Assembly (NCBI GenBank): GCA_048013815.1
Contig: CM106586.1
Location: forward strand, 13,454,001 to 13,518,000
DNA from: Setoptus koraiensis
Lineage: Eukaryota; Arthropoda
Direction: 5' to 3'
Length of the DNA: 64,000 nucleotides
This document shows, in pieces, positions 23,295-34,863 of this stretch (position 1 is its first letter; every line of letters starts with the position of its first letter). The notes beneath the pieces were generated by a model. It was not told where the DNA came from and did not search any database. It worked only from the letters and a program-made list of their open reading frames with translations. The translations under genes and the position numbers were made by a program.

Positions 23295-24740
23295 ATGTCA
23301 GCGAAATGGCCAGAAGAAAATCCATGTCACCACCACAAATCAATGAGCTATCGAGTCTCGATGCCTTCAAAACATTTTCTAACAGATACTGTGCCAACGA
23401 ATAGATGCTTTTTTCTCAGTTGCCTGGTAATTCTATGTATCCTCGTGCAATGTTTCGGCTGTGAATTGCTAGGATTGACCCAAAACAATGCAAAAAAAGT
23501 GGTTCTCAGAAATAAAATGTCCACGCCAGATATGGCAGCGAGCGACTCGAGTTTAGCCGAAAACAGTTATGAATGGGGACCAAAGTTCGCACACCAGGTG
23601 GTGCCTCGTCAAAACAATTTTGAGATAGGGCATAATTTTGAAGATTTTTGGCGTAAGTTCGATGAGAAATTCGACGCAAAAGGTGGTCTGTTTGAAAAAA
23701 ACGACAAGCAGCAACAGGCAAACAATTATAGCCCCTCACACTATCGTCATGATGACGATGCAAGTAAATACTATCCAAATGCAAATATAAATGCTGGCCA
23801 AGATAATTACGATGACACCGACTCCCAATATACACCTGTTGATGTCCATAAGCATGATTTGCCGGCCAACAGTATGGGCTACAGCAACCAACAAAATAGA
23901 TATTTCGAAGGTGTTCCTGGCGCCTATCAACAAAATTCTAGAGCGAGCAACAGTTTTCATCCTGTTCCTTTCAACCATCTAGAGCATCTAAATAGGCATT
24001 ATGCCCTAATGAATGAGCACAAGAACCGTATAATGTCTATATCAAAAAATGCTTACCAACACCCCGGTGAATATCATCAGTCTTCGCCAACAAACAACAA
24101 TCAAAACTATAATTACAACTATCATCATCATTACGATAGTAGAAATGATCCCAAGAGTGCCAACAATAACCATGAAAATGAATATGTAAGACACTCAAGT
24201 ATACAACGTAGATCTATTGTTGGTCCACCGTTATCACCACCGCGTCCACCAGTGGCACCTCCACTAAGAAACGATGAGCTATACACATTTCAAAACAACA
24301 AAGTAGACAATAGAGATAATCCCATGACAAACTTTTACCTACCATCAAGATCACATTTTGCAAGTGGAATAGGAATAACAAAAAAATTTATTCCTTGGAC
24401 TAGGATTGTACCAAAATTACCATTGCAATCACCCGTGCACCAAGATGCTGGCCGTCAGAATTCTCTATCACATCATAAAAAAGAACACAGCAGCATTCTA
24501 ACTAGAAAGAGAAAAGATCTGAGTGCTAGCTATGATAATCGCAGCCAACCAACTTCCTCTAGCATCTCGGGTGCCAATGGACCACGGCCAAACGAATCAG
24601 AATTTGGTCAGCCAAGGTCATCTTACCGACATTACACATCGTCCTCATCGCTATCATCAGTCGGTAGACCGGAGGAAAGCGAAAATCTAGTTAAGCTTTA
24701 CTACTACGACAGCACCATAGCTAGAACAAATCGAAGTTGA
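23295..24740 (+). CDS. Secreted His/Asn/Tyr-rich orphan protein
   Basis: Single-exon ORF of 481 aa, family not recognised. The first in-frame ATG is at 23295; an internal Met (MPSKHFL) gives a better signal peptide. The hydrophobic segment FFLSCLVILCILVQCFGCE, around residues 39-57, is a signal peptide or signal anchor. The rest is hydrophilic, rich in His, Asn, Tyr, Ser and Gln (NNNQNYNYNYHHHYDS), with a proline block GPPLSPPRPPVAPPL. There are no cysteines after the signal region, so a disulfide fold is unlikely. The composition resembles extracellular matrix, silk-like or cuticle-associated proteins, but that is only analogy. An AATAAA lies about 25 bp after the stop. Confidence 0.65.
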   Translation: MSAKWPEENPCHHHKSMSYRVSMPSKHFLTDTVPTNRCFFLSCLVILCILVQCFGCELLGLTQNNAKKVVLRNKMSTPDMAASDSSLAENSYEWGPKFAHQVVPRQNNFEIGHNFEDFWRKFDEKFDAKGGLFEKNDKQQQANNYSPSHYRHDDDASKYYPNANINAGQDNYDDTDSQYTPVDVHKHDLPANSMGYSNQQNRYFEGVPGAYQQNSRASNSFHPVPFNHLEHLNRHYALMNEHKNRIMSISKNAYQHPGEYHQSSPTNNNQNYNYNYHHHYDSRNDPKSANNNHENEYVRHSSIQRRSIVGPPLSPPRPPVAPPLRNDELYTFQNNKVDNRDNPMTNFYLPSRSHFASGIGITKKFIPWTRIVPKLPLQSPVHQDAGRQNSLSHHKKEHSSILTRKRKDLSASYDNRSQPTSSSISGANGPRPNESEFGQPRSSYRHYTSSSSLSSVGRPEESENLVKLYYYDSTIARTNRS

Positions 24741-24874
24741 CCCAATGATGTATATAATAAGCACAAAATAAAGCAATTAGCAAGATCCATCACACGTCAT
24801 GTGCTGCAATTTGGTTTCTGACTGCTTCAAAATATTCGTTACCAGATTACTGTAGTGATAGATACACCGAGTTG

Positions 24875-25318
24875 CTAACTGCGAATGTTCACATTTGACG
24901 CCTTCGTTTGTTGCACGATGTTTGTTTGCCTGGGATGATGGCTCCAGCCAAGCACTGTTGCCCACAACTTGTTGAGCCTATTTTCATCGTGGCTATCGAT
25001 CATCTGAGATCCTTCGAAATATTTGTTGGGCTCTTCCTGGAGGCAATCATCCAGTTCACTATAGGGCTTAGTCGCTCTATAGAAGGGAATTGGCTAATCA
25101 TCTATTGATTCAATATTCTTCATTTTTCGCCTCCGATCAGTGGTTTGAGTTTGAGAAGTTATCGCTAGCGAACGTTGGAATGATTTCTGTGGCACAGGTT
25201 GATGCCTCGATGGATTAATCCACAGCAACATAGGTATTACGATTGAAATGGAGGCGATAAAATTGATGATGAGTGATCTTATGATTTGCAAAATTACTTT
25301 CATGTTTCCATTAACCAT
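24875..25318 (-). pseudogene. Secreted or membrane orphan ORF interrupted by one in-frame TAG
   Basis: From the ATG at 25318 a 74-codon frame begins with a hydrophobic segment (MKVILQIIRSLIINFIASIS) and contains a basic site DRRRK. It ends at TAG (25096-25094). The same frame then stays open for 72 more codons, to 24875, with protein-like composition (YSELDDCLQEEPNKYFEG, NRLNKLWATVLGWSHHPR). Options are a pseudogene, stop-codon readthrough, a sequence error, or an undetected splice using the TAG as acceptor. Family not recognised. Confidence 0.35.
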
Positions 25319-26820
25319 GGATATGAAGTTGAAACAGCTTACCCACTAAACGGGCTTGTTGTGTCACTTTGACATTCGTTGACACATTGAGCTTACAGTG
25401 CAGTTCATCTACGACAGACATTCTGCAGAGGACTTTTGCGCTTTATCTGTCTATCCACTGCGATTTAATCAGCTTGGCTGAAAGCTCGAGCTGTCATCAG
25501 CAACACATAGCTGAATGGTCTTTTGGTTGTTTAATGACGATTTTTGTCAGAAAATGATTTATAGATATTCTAAAGTGGGAGTAAGCAGAAACGATGGCTA
25601 CACAACAAATACTGCATATGGGCACTGTACTATTGCTGTGATGTTCGAGAGAGAGAGAGAGAGAGAGTTAGACCATTAGTTGTTTAGGAAAACATCAGAA
25701 TCATCAAGTTCATCCAAATGGAAACTGGAACTGGAACAGACACTCATACACAAAGAGATAGAGAGGCAGACAGACAAAGAGATTAATAATAAAGTTTCCA
25801 TAAAGTTAATCAGCGATTGTTAGATTTAAGCAATTGACTGTTACAACAATTGTGGCATTGTACGCGTATGGCTGCAGTGATTCGGTTTGACAATTGCCTA
25901 GTGACATGTAGTAGTGGTGGCAAAAGATAGTATACCATTGTCATTCATCGATTAGTGGCCTATTTGAAATGAATGACTATTGGCCCCTCCGACGTTTAGA
26001 TAGCTCAACAACGACACCAGCAGCAGCAACAACAACAACGATTTACGCACCACGCTAGCAGCAATAAGCCGGGCCGCTTTACATTTCAACTATTGCAATC
26101 TTTGTTTTTGTGTGCCACTAATTAATTACAACAGTTGCTGTTGCCAGTGATCTATTAGCCTCCACCTTCAATTGCTGGGTCGTCGAGCATCATTTGAGCG
26201 GAAAGTATATGCGTTTATTATGTGTATGTGTGGTTATTGTTGGACGAGAGAGGAACGATAAACTCGTCCAATCCCAGTGACAGTTGTCACCAACAAAAGA
26301 AGAGAGATTGGCCGTTTCTCTTCTCATGCCCATGATAATGTATGTTGTAGTGTGTTGAACAAATGAATTCGCTCTCGAATTTATCTGCAGATTCGCAAAC
26401 AGCATGACTTTGCCATCTCTCTCTACACGCCATATAACATCATTGTTTTTTCGTTGTTATGTAACCGATTGTGAGAGATTGCAAACAGCGCTAGCCAGTG
26501 CCAGAATGTCTATGTATAGTGCACTGTAGCGAGTACAGACAGAGTATACAACAACTTTGAGTCTAGTTTTGATGCAACAGGGAGAGAGAAGGAGAGAGGT
26601 GATTCTCGACAAGACGTTTCCACTTATATGCAAGCGATTGTTGTTCATCCTCCTCCAACTGAGTTGCAGTTGCGACAATCGCATGTGCAGCTAGACTCGA
26701 CAATCATTTGCCCTTACTCTTGACTTTGTTGCGTCTGACTTTCTTTGCTCTCTCTCTCTCTCGACAATAACATGATAATATGTGAGTGATTACGTTGAAA
26801 ATTGATGCACTACCACTACG
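25319..26820. other. Intergenic region
   Basis: No gene is supported. It contains short GA/CT tracts and a CAG/CAA-rich patch near 26015-26040. Confidence 0.6.
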
Positions 26821-26821
26821 G

Positions 26822-26832
26822 TTATATAAATA
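26822..26832 (+). promoter_or_regulatory. TATA box
   Basis: ttatataaata, followed about 20-30 bp later by a purine-rich initiator-like stretch. It points at the ORF at 27075. Confidence 0.5.
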
Positions 26833-27074
26833 CTACAGTAGACAGCCGACAATTGTGAGTGAGGAGCTGACGCAAACGGAGGATTTACAAGGATAAGCAA
26901 GGGCTGTTACGTGAAACGTTGGGGCAAGCTATTGGCTGGGCGCGCAGCGGTCGCCAACGTCGAGCCGACAGGCAACAGTTTCGAGATGTATCAAGATACC
27001 AAGATTGGCCCTTTCAACTATCCGTCTGTCTCGATTTGCATGCATGAGTCCAAGTGAAGAAGCAAAGAGTGAAG

Positions 27075-27458
27075 ATGAAATTCTTCGCCATGGCTCTCTA
27101 TGGCTGCCGTCTGATAATGATAATAGTTATAGTGGCGTACGAATTAATCTGCTACTCGATGAGCACTGCTATCCATGTAAAGATGGATAGTCGTAGCAAG
27201 CCTCACCAAATATGCAACAACTTCTTCGTAAAGCGACTTGTTCATAAAGGAACTGAACACACCATTCCATCATTTGGTGCCATCATTCCCATGCTTGAGA
27301 AGCTCGATCTTTATTACTATTGCTATTTCTATTTCGTCCGAATCTCGTTGCTGTTGTTTATTTTCACAATTGTGTCGAGACAAAATTCATCATCAGCAGC
27401 AGCAGCCACAACAACAACAAAGGTGAGCTGCTTGTCGGAGGGTAAAGAGTCACTTTGA
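27075..27458 (+). CDS. Candidate small membrane/secreted protein, probably exon 1
   Basis: The ATG opens MKFFAMALYGCRLIMIIVIV, a signal-peptide or anchor segment. A Lys/Arg-rich middle follows (KPHQICNNFFVKRLVHKG), then a second hydrophobic segment (LDLYYYCYFYFVRISLLLFI). An AAG|GTGAGC donor-like site at about 27420, after a run of Ala and Thr codons, suggests the gene continues in a further exon that I cannot place. A TATA box lies 250 bp upstream. No family recognised; it could be a chance ORF. Confidence 0.35.
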   Translation: MKFFAMALYGCRLIMIIVIVAYELICYSMSTAIHVKMDSRSKPHQICNNFFVKRLVHKGTEHTIPSFGAIIPMLEKLDLYYYCYFYFVRISLLLFIFTIVSRQNSSSAAAATTTTKVSCLSEGKESL

Positions 27459-29475
27459 TTGCACACAAGCAACTTGTTGTTGTGTCAGCTAATGGCTTTT
27501 ATCTATTTATATATATATATATACTTGATGCCACTTGTTAGTGTTCGACAGGACATCCTTGAGAAGCTTGACACTCTGGCGAAAAGCGTCACTTCGTCGA
27601 ACTTGAGTTTTCGAAATTCGAATCTTCGAATTTCCGAATCACCTGACACCGCCAAACGATCCCTTGGCGCGCCACCTTGAGTTAGTGTTGGGAAGCGTGG
27701 AACGCCAGTGGAAAGGACGGCACGCACTTGGCTGTCAGGTAGCTGATGCGCTTCACTAACTTCATTACGCGCTGTCCTTTAGAGGCGCGCGTGGGACATC
27801 GTGAGTGAACCGTGCTATTGGCCAGTGCTAGAGCATTTTTTCTTTTTCAAACTCTATTGTTGTGCCCATGACACTGCCGGCGTGTTTGCACAATTAGTGC
27901 GCTCAGTTCGCCTGGTCTACGTGTGAAGGCACGCACGCATTATGGAAAACGCGCACAAAAGTTCGCTCGCCACCAATTCCAATGCTACCGCAGCTCGTCC
28001 TCCAAAGACGACGAGGACAGACGACGAACTGAAATGATCATTGGCTGACGGAGTGGGGGGCGCGAGCTCACTTTTGTCAGCGATAAGTTCGCAGCCAATA
28101 TAGCGCTTATACTTACAGTACTCACTGACAGTGAGTCACTGTAGCAACTCATGCTAGTGCGCTGTTACTGGGGGAAGCGTGCGCTACAGCGCTGTGCTCT
28201 ACTGGCTGCAGTGGCTGCACAGCGTCGCGCGCCGAGCTGCTGCAATGCAAGACTGCCTACTGTGTACAAGCTGACAGTATGCAGCAAAGTTATCACGCTA
28301 CACACACTGCAGCAGCCCATTTGGTTCAGTTGGTTGGCACACAGTGGACACTTGGACACAGATATTGGCGCAAATTGCGCAAAATAGTGCGCGCAACCAC
28401 GTACAACGGGGGCCCGTCAGCAGAGCTAATTCATGGTGAGCGGGCGCAGCGTTTGGGGCGAGTGTTCACTCGTTTGCAGGCTCCTCCCGGCGGCTGCACT
28501 GGTGATACAGTCAGTGTGTTACGCAGCGATACTCAGCGTAATGCAGTGACTGTAACGCGCAGTGTGTGATTCACGCACCACTGTTGTGTGTGAGTCCCAC
28601 AGTGTGACAGTGTGAGCATAATCGCGGCGGCGCATCATCACACTGGATCGGCAGCGTGCTTCACAGAGGCTGCGTGTGCGTGCGTGTGTATTCCATTGGG
28701 TTCGATTTGTTCGATCGCATCGCTTGCTGCTGTGAGTGTTCTATTCTTTCCATTCTGTTCTATTCTGTTCTGTTCTATTCTTGCACTCTGCCTATTATTG
28801 CGTTGCGCTCTGCTCCGTTCTCATGCAATGTTCGGCGCACCGCGGCAGCCGACGCCCCCTGCCCCCGCGGCCGCCTCCCCCCCCCCGGCAGCGTGCGCCA
28901 TTGTAGCGCTACAGACGCCAGGCAGGCATGGTGGTGGACGAACTGGCCACCTCCCCTCAACGGCGGCACATCAATCTACTGCGGCATTGCACACACCACC
29001 GCGACTGACATTGCGATATACCGAATAGTGCTCGTCAATTACATAATACTCCCTCTCTGGCGTATCTATCACTAGCTAATCATCTCAATATATATATATA
29101 TACCAGCGCACACATATTACCTCCTGAGCGGCGCCGTGCCATAAAAAAACAACAGCGAACGAAACGAAACGGAACGAACAGAAATTAATCGAAGCGAACA
29201 GCGCGAACGAACCACACTCGACAACCATTGCATTTAGCGTCAGACGACTAACCCTTGCGTTTTATCCGACTGCGACTAATTACCACCACCACCTACCACT
29301 AATCGGCACCAGCTCGCTAGTAAGCAAACTCGCCTCGCAAACTAACAGCAGCAATTCAGTGACTCGAAATAGCTCAACGCAGCCACCACATCAAGCAAGC
29401 AAACAACAGCCCAACAAGCAGCCACTGTCACCCACAACCAACAACGACCCAAATATCACCCAATCAAGCGAAGAT
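27459..29475. other. Region upstream of arginine kinase
   Basis: More GC-rich than its surroundings. It contains a C-rich patch near 28840-28890 and a TTCTRTTC pyrimidine tract near 28740-28790. Open frames here are low-complexity and not credible. It likely contains the promoter, a possible 5' UTR intron and the leader of the arginine kinase mRNA. Confidence 0.5.
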
Positions 29476-30552
29476 ATGTCAGACCCAGCCGTTGTCGAAA
29501 AGCTAGAGGCAGGCTTCAAGAAATTGGAGGCCGCCACGCCGGAACAATGTCATTCGCTGTTGAAGAAATATCTCACCAGACAGGTTTTGGACAAACTGAA
29601 ATCGCTCAAGACAGCCATGGGCGCCACTCTATTGGACGTGTGCCAGTCTGGCTTCGAAAATCTAGACTCGGGCGTTGGTATTTACGCGCCGGACGCCGAA
29701 TCTTACACGCTGTTCGCTGATCTGTTCAATCCAATCATCGATGATTATCATCGCGGCTTCAAGGCCACAGACAAGCACCCGGCTAGCGACTTCGGCGACC
29801 TAGAATCGCTTGTCAATGTTGACCCAAACAACGAATTTGTAGTATCCACTCGTGTTCGTTGCGGTCGCTCGCTCAAGGGATACCCATTCAACCCCTGTCT
29901 CACTGAACCACAATACAAGGAGATGGAACAGAAGGTCAGCACAACCCTCAAAGAGATGACAGGCGATCTTGCTGGCACCTATTATCCATTGACCGGCATG
30001 ACCAAAGAGGTTCAACAAAAACTTATCGATGATCATTTTCTCTTTAAGGAGGGTGATCGTTTCTTGCAAACAGCCAACGCTTGCCGCTTCTGGCCAACTG
30101 GCCGTGGTATCTACCACAATGACGCAAAAACATTTTTAATTTGGGTCAACGAGGAAGATCACCTGAGAATCATTAGTATGCAAAAGGGTGGAGATCTCAA
30201 GACTATCTACTCGCGCATGGTTGCCGGTGTTAGAGCCATTGAGGCCAAGGTACCATTCTCTAGAGATGACAGACTAGGATATTTGACATTTTGTCCCACT
30301 AACTTGGGTACAACCATTCGTGCATCGGTGCACATTAAATTACCAAAATTGGCAGCTGATCGCAAGAAATTGGAGGAAGTGGCCGGCAAATACAATTTAC
30401 AAGTACGTGGTACTAGCGGTGAACACACTGAAAGTGTTGGCGGAGTTTACGATATCTCCAACAAACGCAGACTCGGCCTTACAGAATATCAAGCTGTTCG
30501 TGAGATGCAAGACGGCATACTAGAATTAATCAAGATTGAAAAATCATTGTAG
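29476..30552 (+). CDS. Arginine kinase
   Basis: ATP:arginine N-phosphotransferase, the cytosolic phosphagen kinase that buffers ATP in arthropod muscle and nerve. Single exon, 358 aa, full length for the family. The start is the ATG of [18 protein letters not shown]; the open frame extends 117 nt upstream without an ATG. The N-terminal domain has [13 protein letters not shown], the guanidino-specificity region. The catalytic domain has STRVRCGRS, the NEEDH motif, and [12 protein letters not shown] with the reactive Cys. The C-terminus has [12 protein letters not shown]. The family includes the mite group 20 allergen, known from other species. The codons are more GC-rich than in neighbouring genes, as expected for high expression. 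Confidence 0.97.
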   Translation: MSDPAVVEKLEAGFKKLEAATPEQCHSLLKKYLTRQVLDKLKSLKTAMGATLLDVCQSGFENLDSGVGIYAPDAESYTLFADLFNPIIDDYHRGFKATDKHPASDFGDLESLVNVDPNNEFVVSTRVRCGRSLKGYPFNPCLTEPQYKEMEQKVSTTLKEMTGDLAGTYYPLTGMTKEVQQKLIDDHFLFKEGDRFLQTANACRFWPTGRGIYHNDAKTFLIWVNEEDHLRIISMQKGGDLKTIYSRMVAGVRAIEAKVPFSRDDRLGYLTFCPTNLGTTIRASVHIKLPKLAADRKKLEEVAGKYNLQVRGTSGEHTESVGGVYDISNKRRLGLTEYQAVREMQDGILELIKIEKSL

Positions 30553-32168
30553 ATTGCACACACAAACTAGACTAACTTTCATGTGTAGTTTCTTATATAT
30601 TATGAAGAAGAGATTGTTTGTTTTAGGCTAATACATATATACATGTCTATATATATATCTACATATATATATATATATATCGTAGTATATATCGCATGAT
30701 AGTTACCATCTAATGTTTGTTAATGTCATCTATATCAATATATGATCATTGTCACAGTAACGTTTCAACAATAATGATAACATATATACATGCAGACACA
30801 TTCATATACCTCTAACTTTTATGCAGGCCTAGTAATATTTGCAATTCGTCTATCTGAATCAATCGAATTGAGCTGCTTCCTAGCCAGCAGTTTGCTTGTC
30901 TTAGCGCGAAGGCGTCACTTTCAGTTATCATGAGAGTAAACAATAAGAGGAAACTAGCTAAAATTGATTTTAGTAACATATTAGATCGTCGACTGTTGAC
31001 AGCCAAACAAAACAAAACTACGAAAATATTATCAGCAAATAGTGGTTCTTATGGGTCTGTCGCAACAACAACGAACAAAAACTAAAGCGACTAATGAGGA
31101 GAGAGACTCGACACCGGAGAAACATCACTCGATCTATAATGGCATTGTCAATGAGTGTTTGCATACGATGGTTGTTTTCAGGCAAACGAATTAGTATGTG
31201 AGATGGAAGTATTGCGCAATATTGTACTCATACAACACACATCTCATTTTTCACGCTCAAATATTATAAATTTGATTATTATTTTGCCAACTCATAATAA
31301 CACTCCATTATGGTTACAGTCAATTAGCCATATACTGTAGCGTGAAGCGAACTTACAATTTCTAGGCATAAGATGAATTTGAGCTTCTGTAGGCCTCCAT
31401 CGAAATGAAGTTGGAAAAACAACAAAAAGCGCAATGATTGGCTCGAGTGAACTTAGTTAAATAGTCATGAATGACTATTCTTAGTCTCGTCTGTTGGATG
31501 TTGCGTAATTCATTAGAAAAAAGGTCATAAATTTGAGTCTATTTTTCGTTGTTGTTTCGGCGGCATACATAAATTAGCCGCAGTATTTTGCGCAGTTAGT
31601 TTCACATGGGCAAACATTTGATGAGTCCTCAAATATCAACAAGTCTAATTGTCTATGACCTACCACTCATAATCTGTTATCGACATGACTACTAGAACTG
31701 CTGATGGCGAGAAAGAGCACTCAGATATGTTGATCGGAATAAATTGAGCCACGGCGGAATCAACTGTCTGTCAGATTACTCTGCTCATTGTTGTTTGTCT
31801 CCGAGACCGACAACATATTATCGAGATTATGTTGCGTAAGTTACGCAATATATCGATGTTGAGGCCTCCTGTGTGACCTCGCATGCATCATCATTGCATG
31901 TAAAGTATTCTTGTTGTTTGTGTGCGGGCCCGTATGTCAAGTTAGAGATTATCGTTAGAGGTGGCCAACAATTAACCTGATTTGGGTAAAGTCATGTGTT
32001 GAGTGTGCAACTGACCACAGAGATATTCGCTGTCACGAATAATTCATCTGATAAAACATGTATGAAGATTCAGGATGGGCCCATCAAAGCAGAAAACATG
32101 GTTAGATTGAAGACTCGATGCACGGCATCTCGGTATTAAAGAATCGCTTGACGTATCAAATGTTTTGA
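30553..32168. other. Intergenic region
   Basis: It includes the arginine kinase 3' UTR, with TA-rich arrays at about 30649-30681, and one small secreted candidate on the minus strand. Nothing else is supported. Confidence 0.6.
30812..30979 (-). CDS. Candidate small secreted peptide precursor
   Basis: 55 aa from ATG. The start MLLKSILASFLLLFTLMITE is a textbook signal peptide with a probable cleavage after SDA. A 32-residue mature part follows, with a single Cys (FALRQANCWLG). No dibasic sites and no family recognised. It may be exon 1 of a longer gene or a chance ORF. Confidence 0.35.
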   Translation of the reverse strand: MLLKSILASFLLLFTLMITESDAFALRQANCWLGSSSIRLIQIDELQILLGLHKS

Positions 32169-32711
32169 AGACTATATGAAGCATTTACCAATCAGCCGCT
32201 TTCTCTTCCAAGAAATGTTCGAGCCATTAAAAACTTTACTGGAGTTGTCGAGTTTTTCAGAAGATTAATGAACAGCAATAAGGATCATATATCAGGACCA
32301 AGTGATAGTGAATTCTACGAAGAGAGGGTGGACTTTTACAGATATGGTGATCTTTATTTCAGAGTTATAACATATAAGAGCTCCAATAAAGACCCCCATA
32401 GCAATTTGATCAGTGTATCCGAAGCTATAAAAAGCATGATTGATTTAGTCTTTGGGGTAGGAGTGAAGAACGGCGTGTTGGTTGAATTTAGGACCTGGTC
32501 GGAAGAGGAATGGGTCGAACGACACAAGGAATCAAAATTCCGGGTGATAAAATCTTCGACTGAAGGACCGTGCAAAGTTTGCAAAAAAGGTCGCATTATA
32601 GAAATGTTAGAACCTACCGGTGATATTTCTTGGGCAATCAAGAACACATCTTCGTCGGTAGGTTCTAACATTTCTATGGTACGACCTTTTTTGCAAATTT
32701 TTGCCTGTTGA
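32169..32711 (+). mobile_element. Retrotransposon-derived fragment (Gypsy-like RT connection motif)
   Basis: An open frame runs from 32169, with an ATG at 32268. It starts with LPRNVRAIKNFTGVVEFFRR, which matches the PxNVKxLRxFLGxxxYYRRF signature after the reverse-transcriptase palm of Ty3/Gypsy elements. The rest (147 codons after the ATG) has a CKVCKKG pair and is not recognised. The 3' part is formed by a long inverted repeat. No LTRs or other pol domains were found, so this is a fragment. Confidence 0.5.
32578..32697. repeat. Long inverted repeat (41-bp arms, 38-bp loop)
   Basis: The arms at 32578-32618 and 32657-32697 pair at 38 of 41 positions. Transcribed, this would be a strong hairpin. 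Confidence 0.9.
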
Positions 32712-34682
32712 ATTTTATACTGATGAATAATTTCGCATCCGGTATCAGCTTCAATGACTCAATCAAGAGGAGATTCCCCGCCCCTCTGAACGCAAATGCG
32801 TGTATTTCATTGCTAGATTGCCGGTATCTTGCGAATACCTCCACTCATATTCTGAGTCTCACTAGGGTTGATCGGTGCTTCGATTGCGCCCGAGAATCTT
32901 GCGATCCCACTGACTTTTTCAGTCAACTCATTGTTGTCAAATCACTCTGCTAATTGTTGCCTCGAAGTTGGTTGCGATAGTTTGTTGTTGGTCGTAAAAA
33001 GTTGTCGACAATCCTCCGCCCTGACCACCGGCTTTACCCTTCCAACGCCCGGCCTGACTATACTGTGATAGGTCGAGTCATTGTGGTCATAGTTTTTGTA
33101 AGTGCAGTCGCAATGGTGAATCCTTAAATTATTGCAGTTGCGTAACAACTATAACATGAAACTCCATTCTAAGCAACAATTACGACATAATCAAAAGGAT
33201 CTGCAGCAAGGGGGTCACACAATGTAATTTCGAGCTCGATTTGTGTCGATGGAAAAATGAACGGGAATCTAAAGGTTTTCTTGACGATTGCACCAAGATT
33301 CGTCAGACACAACAGCCGACGCAAAGATTGACCGATTGCCCAAAGATAATCACTCTATTATCCTCCAAAGGTCGGCTTCTATATTGCATAGTCATTGTGG
33401 TTGTAGTTTGAGCAAGTGCAGTTGCGTAACAACTATAACATAGGATCGCCTAATGAGACAACTCACAAACAAATCTCTACTCAAGCTACTTGGCGAGCTG
33501 TCAAGAGATTGTCGCACTGCAGCATTCACAGAAGCTTCCAGTAAAGATCGTGATCATATAGCGATGATGTCGTCTCTGAAGGATATACTTGAGAATTATC
33601 GCTTGCTCATTTATGATTATTACGATGCTTTGCTTTTGTTTTGTTTTTTGTATAATAATAATGAATTTTTACTGATGGTTGGCGCATGATAAACAGCTAC
33701 CGCCATCCATTCGTAATTGTGCACAAAAACCACTTTACTACACATAGGCGATTCCAATAATTAATTAGCATAGCGTCTTGACACGAAAAACTAGTGACTT
33801 GACAACCCAAGCGACATTTGACAGAAGAATAGTCAGAAAGGTGAGGCGAGTCGGTCTGATAGTGATGGCTCCCTCTGGGGGCGCCATCACCAATCATCAT
33901 CGAGCTCGAGAGCATTGGTTCGATGATGATCGTACTTTGCCCGGATCCAAAACATTTTAATTTCCTCATTTGATTTCAATGAAAAAACTCAGCCTAATTG
34001 CTGAGTTGGTATCGTTTATGATTAAGATTGGGGCGCTATCTGATCGCCTGCGAACCTCTATCTTGCGTTCATGCTTGCGAGGCTATAGTTATTGCCCTGA
34101 TGCCGATATCAAAAAAGTACCATGAGTGAAAGTCGCGAAGTTCTTTGAAAGATGGCGACATATAACGCGAATGAATCATATAGTGATACTGATGTATAGA
34201 GAGATGGCATAAGCTTATTCGACTGTGTCTGATGATTAGAGGCTGTGAATGCTATATCACTCCTTTAATATATGATAAAAACGCATAATTATAATGAAGG
34301 ATTAATTGAAATATCGGATAGGCAGCCGCACCCAACAATCGGACACGGTATAGCTCCCGAAAATTGTTTAATTCCGATGCATAGGGACCGAAAATGAGTG
34401 TAAATTGCGCACCAATTCGCTTTCGCTGGTCGCTAAATCATGAAACTTTTAGTTTCACTAATATGAGCGTCGCTTCGAGTTGCTGAGATTGTAAACTTCA
34501 CAACAACAATCTCGATGGCGGCTTAAGCTGTCGAAGATTAGTGTTAGATCAGGCATGTATGTAGCAGATCTTGCCCGGGGTGTGCAATCAATAAGCTGGC
34601 TCGACGATAAGTGGTCTGCTTTCATTGTCAATATAGTGACATCAGGGTGAGATTGAAGTGGGATCAAAAAACAGATTCGATC
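32712..34682. other. Repeat-rich intergenic region
   Basis: No gene is supported. Two related segments, about 33077-33157 and 33391-33442, share AGTCATTGTGG and GTTGCGTAACAACTATAACA; the second lacks about 30 bp. This looks like further transposon debris. Confidence 0.5.
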
Positions 34683-34684
34683 GG

Positions 34685-34691
34685 TATAAAA
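34685..34691 (+). promoter_or_regulatory. TATA box of the lipase gene
   Basis: TATAAAA about 180 bp upstream of the lipase start codon. Confidence 0.6.
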
Positions 34692-34863
34692 TGAGCGACA
34701 TCCGAGAAATCAAAGTTCTCTTCCGTTGCAAATACGCTCACCAATAAGTTGAAATAAAAGAAGAAAGTTGTTTAGTGTTGCAAGAGAGAAATTTTCACTT
34801 TTGATTCCTTGCTCATTCAGCATAGAATTGAGAATCAGATCGGAAGTCAATTCAAGCTAAACA

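Noticed and set aside
24777..24965. Minus-strand Cys-containing ORF considered as an insulin or cystine-knot peptide
   Set aside because: The Cys spacing does not fit those families, and it overlaps the better-supported frame of the TAG-interrupted ORF.
28612..29075. Two overlapping ORFs of about 138 codons before arginine kinase
   Set aside because: Low-complexity composition and no consistent start context; more likely leader or promoter DNA.
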